From Morganella morganii (lineage in GTDB: Bacteria > Pseudomonadota > Gammaproteobacteria > Enterobacterales > Enterobacteriaceae), in contig NZ_NRQY01000001.1 in the NCBI RefSeq assembly GCF_003996855.1, forward strand, positions 1,780,898 through 1,819,643: DNA of 38,746 nucleotides, written 5' to 3'. Under the pieces are notes generated by a model. It had not been told where the DNA came from, did no database searches, and saw nothing but the letters and a program-made list of their open reading frames with translations. Each line of letters opens with the position of its first letter. Within the stretch, counting starts at the first letter, position 1. Shown here one piece after another: positions 36,438-38,746 of this stretch. The position numbers and the translations under genes are program-made.

Positions 36438-37493
36438 TCAGAATCCCAGCAGCAACTGCCGCTCCAGCTGCGGGTCCCGCAGTGTCACATGCAGCCCGAC
36501 CAGCCTGACACCACGCCCTTCCCGGCGGCTTTTCCAGGCCAGTTCCGCCGTCTTCAGTAAATCCGCTTTATCCAGCACCGGATGAACATGTTCCTGTGTG
36601 GTCTGCTGAAAATCAGCAAACTTGAGTTTAATCCCCTGCCGTGCGATCCGCAGATCCGATGACACGTTTGTCAGACGGCGCTCCAGCTCCGGAAACAGCG
36701 CATCAATAATGGTCTGACATTCATCCCACGAAACGATATCTTCCGCCAGTGTCCGCTCGACACCGACCGATTTCCGTTCCCTGTCCGGACAAACCGGACG
36801 CTCATCCGTGCCGTGACTGCGCTGCCAGATTATCCGGCCGAACTTTCCGAACTGCTTCAGCAATGTTATCTGATCATAATGCTGAACATCCCGGCACGTT
36901 TCCAGCCCGAGATCAGACAGCCGTTTTGCGGTCACTTTTCCCACACCGGGAATTTTGCGCAGTGGCAGAGACCGAACAAAATCCGTCACCTGCTCCGGCG
37001 TGATAATGTACTGCCCGTTTGGTTTATTCAGATCAGAGGCGATTTTGGCGAGAAACTTGACCGGTGCCACCCCGGCGGATGCCGTCAGCCCCAGCTCAGT
37101 AAAAATAGTCCGGCGGATCTCTTCTGCCATCAGAGTGGCTGAGCCCCGGCACTGCGGACTGTCTGTCACATCAAGATAGGCTTCATCCAGAGACAGCGGC
37201 TCAATCAGTGAGGTATAACGGGCGAAAATAGCATGTAGATGACGGGATGTGGTTTTATACAACTCCATCCGTCCCGGGATCACTTTCAGGTGCGGACATA
37301 ACAGCAATGCTTTTGCCGTCGACATCGCACTGTGCACCCCGAAACGCCGTGCCGGATAATTCGCGGTTGCAATCACACCGCGCCGGTCAGCACTGCCGCC
37401 GATAGCCAGAGGAATACCGCGCAGACGGGGATCGTCACGCATTTCAATCGCCGCATAAAAACAATCCATATCAATATGAATAATTTTTCGCAT
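36438..37493 (-). CDS. dinB: DNA polymerase IV (DinB, Y family)
   Basis: Translesion polymerase, SOS-induced, low fidelity, recruited by the sliding clamp. I start at ATG 37493 (351 residues, equal to E. coli) with AGAGG just upstream. The frame is open 17 codons further, but that stretch lies in the leader and promoter. The catalytic Asp8 in HIDMDCFYAA and SLDEAYLD are present. The steric-gate position is Tyr13 where E. coli has Phe13. The C terminus ends RQLLLGF, the usual beta-clamp binding tail. A LexA box overlaps the promoter. E. coli dinB is followed by yafNOP; no such genes are seen here. Confidence 0.97.
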   Translation of the reverse strand: MRKIIHIDMDCFYAAIEMRDDPRLRGIPLAIGGSADRRGVIATANYPARRFGVHSAMSTAKALLLCPHLKVIPGRMELYKTTSRHLHAIFARYTSLIEPLSLDEAYLDVTDSPQCRGSATLMAEEIRRTIFTELGLTASAGVAPVKFLAKIASDLNKPNGQYIITPEQVTDFVRSLPLRKIPGVGKVTAKRLSDLGLETCRDVQHYDQITLLKQFGKFGRIIWQRSHGTDERPVCPDRERKSVGVERTLAEDIVSWDECQTIIDALFPELERRLTNVSSDLRIARQGIKLKFADFQQTTQEHVHPVLDKADLLKTAELAWKSRREGRGVRLVGLHVTLRDPQLERQLLLGF

Positions 37494-37516
37494 ACGCCTC
37501 TCCCGCTCACCAATAA

Positions 37517-37554
37517 TACTGTTTAAATATACAGTTAAAATCAATGTAATTCAA
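37517..37554 (-). promoter_or_regulatory. dinB promoter with LexA box
   Basis: Minus strand TTGAAT (37549-37554), 17 bp, TATATT (37526-37531). The LexA box AACTGTATATTTAAACAGTA (37517-37536) has a perfect CTGT-N8-ACAG core and covers the -10. Confidence 0.92.
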
Positions 37555-37708
37555 ATCGATTAATCCGCTTATTATTCACCGCATCAATCAGTGGGCTGAA
37601 ATTTGCAAGTTTACATTTTTTTTCTGTGATTACATCCGGTTGTCATGTTGCTCCGGTAAAACAGCAGCGTGACACACACCCGAGCACTTTCTTTCTGACG
37701 GACGGATT

Positions 37709-38560
37709 ATGAAAAAAATACTTTCTGCCCTTTTTCTGAGTTGTATTGTTATGACAACCCACGCAGCACCGCAAATTATTGCTCACCGCGCCGCTACAGC
37801 GGATGCGCCTGAAAATACCCTGTACGCCATTGATAAAGCACTGGGCAACAAAGCGGATGCCATCTGGATCACGCTTCAGCTATCAAAAGATAACCAGGTA
37901 GTGTTATATCGCCCGTCTGATCTGAAATCCCTGACAGATAAAACCGGCCCGGTTTCCGGTTACACGGCCGCAGAACTGGCACAAACAGATGCAGCCCGTG
38001 ATTATAATCAGAAAAATAAAACTCATATCAACGCCGCGGTTCCGTCACTGGACACGGTACTGAGCCGCTATCCGGAGACTTTTTTCTATCTCGATATCAA
38101 ATCGCCTGACGCTGAACCCGTCGTTTTCGCACAGCAGCTGGATGCGGTACTGACCCGCCACCAGGCCAAAAACCGGGTCCGTGTCTATTCAACCGGTCAG
38201 GATTATCTGACCGCTCTGCCGCAGTCAATTCCCGTATTTGAAAGCCGTGATACCACCCGTAATGCACTGGCCGGCAGCCTGATAACACACACCTGTGACC
38301 TGGCGGATAATCCGCAGCCGCGCTGGTATGGTTTTGAGTTACACCGCAAGGTGGATGTGGTTGAAACCTTTACATTAGGTGAAGCCCGCTCACCGGTTGT
38401 GCTGACATGGGATAAAACCGCGATGGACTGTTTCCGTAAAAATAATAAAAACCGGGTTGTTCTGTTCGGCATTAAAACACCGGCAGATTTACAGTTGGCT
38501 ACAGAGTTAGGTGCAGATGGTGTAATGGTCGATTCATTGCTCAATATGAAAATAAAATAA
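37709..38560 (+). CDS. Secreted GDPD-fold protein with degenerate active site
   Basis: 283 residues with a Sec signal peptide (MKKILSALFLSCIVMTTHA, cleavage near Ala19/20), so periplasmic. The start has only a weak ribosome site (GACGGACGG). The fold is that of glycerophosphodiester phosphodiesterases: His26 in IIAHRAA, PENTLYAIDKAL, YLDIKSP, and VLFGIKTPADLQLATELGADGVMVDS at the end (shown in part). However, the usual metal-binding E-x-D is replaced by WIT (53-55) and the catalytic HD by YRP (67-69). It may be a pseudoenzyme or have a changed activity. No gene symbol is justified. Neighbours give no hint. Confidence 0.75.
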   Translation: MKKILSALFLSCIVMTTHAAPQIIAHRAATADAPENTLYAIDKALGNKADAIWITLQLSKDNQVVLYRPSDLKSLTDKTGPVSGYTAAELAQTDAARDYNQKNKTHINAAVPSLDTVLSRYPETFFYLDIKSPDAEPVVFAQQLDAVLTRHQAKNRVRVYSTGQDYLTALPQSIPVFESRDTTRNALAGSLITHTCDLADNPQPRWYGFELHRKVDVVETFTLGEARSPVVLTWDKTAMDCFRKNNKNRVVLFGIKTPADLQLATELGADGVMVDSLLNMKIK

Positions 38561-38600
38561 TTAGTCAACATATTCATATGTAGTCATTTTTCAGTACTAA

Positions 38601-38644
38601 AAATAAGAGTGAGATTTAATATATTGTAAATATCACTCTTATTT
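38601..38644. terminator. Long hairpin downstream of the GDPD-like gene
   Basis: AAATAAGAGTGA (38601-38612) and TCACTCTTATTT (38633-38644) pair perfectly over 12 bp, and the inner GATTTA/TAAATA extends the stem by about five pairs. There is only a short T-run, so termination is likely but not certain. The remaining 100 bp to the window end show nothing recognisable. Confidence 0.55.
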
Positions 38645-38746
38645 AATCCGTTATGCTCCTTACTGTAACCGGCTCTGTCATCCTGCATGATTTTTTATAA
38701 TCTCAATAAGCCTGATTAATCATAGTAATTTATTTATCAGGGTAAT

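Overview
The window is a stretch of bacterial core chromosome from the order Enterobacterales. Nearly every protein can be aligned by eye along its full length with an Escherichia coli counterpart, and CsrA, RpsP, RplS and RecA are almost identical to it. The mid-range base composition and several departures from E. coli gene order (epmA between pheA and tyrA, recA with no recX, aas-lplT-pncC next to recA) suggest Morganellaceae, most likely Morganella. That placement is an inference. I see no insertion sequence, prophage, CRISPR array or obvious genomic island.

Layout: (1) 1-272 is the promoter end of a ribosomal RNA operon running leftward out of the window (P1 complete, P2 cut by the edge). 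(2) 273-4692 holds clpB, pgeF and rluD on the minus strand, with a heat-shock promoter in front of clpB. (3) 4830-8777 holds bamD, raiA, the pheL leader peptide with attenuator, pheA and epmA on the plus strand. (4) 8843-11077 is the aroF-tyrA operon, converging on epmA at a perfect palindromic terminator. (5) 11512-13533 is the rpsP-rimM-trmD-rplS operon, then ffh, with ypjD and yfjD (corB-like) divergent. (6) 17427-19667 holds luxS and gshA with the sRNA gene micA between them on the opposite strand behind a sigma-E promoter. (7) 19945-20352 holds three identical tRNA-Arg(ACG) genes and tRNA-Ser(GCT). (8) 20705-25195 holds csrA, alaS and recA. (9) 25284-32374 holds aas-lplT-pncC, aroL and proB-proA. 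(10) 32469-34654 is gpt-frsA-crl, and 34923-38560 holds pepD, dinB and a secreted glycerophosphodiesterase-like protein.

Several genes form functional groups. aroF, tyrA, pheA and aroL cover aromatic amino acid synthesis, with attenuation at pheA and TyrR-like boxes at aroF and aroL. Ribosome and translation functions include rpsP, rimM, trmD, rplS, rluD, raiA, alaS, epmA, the tRNAs and the rRNA promoter. recA and dinB form an SOS pair, each with a clear LexA box. Envelope and stress functions include bamD, micA, aas, lplT, clpB, csrA and crl.

The most interesting signals are in the regulatory DNA: an inverted repeat around the alaS -10 box, a pncC stop codon inside the recA LexA box, a hairpin that buries the crl ribosome binding site, a possible minus-strand small RNA between bamD and raiA, a perfect TyrR consensus box far upstream of aroF, a duplicated 20-bp unit in the rRNA leader, and a GDPD-fold protein that has lost most catalytic residues. 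I did not find a clearly new multi-gene system.
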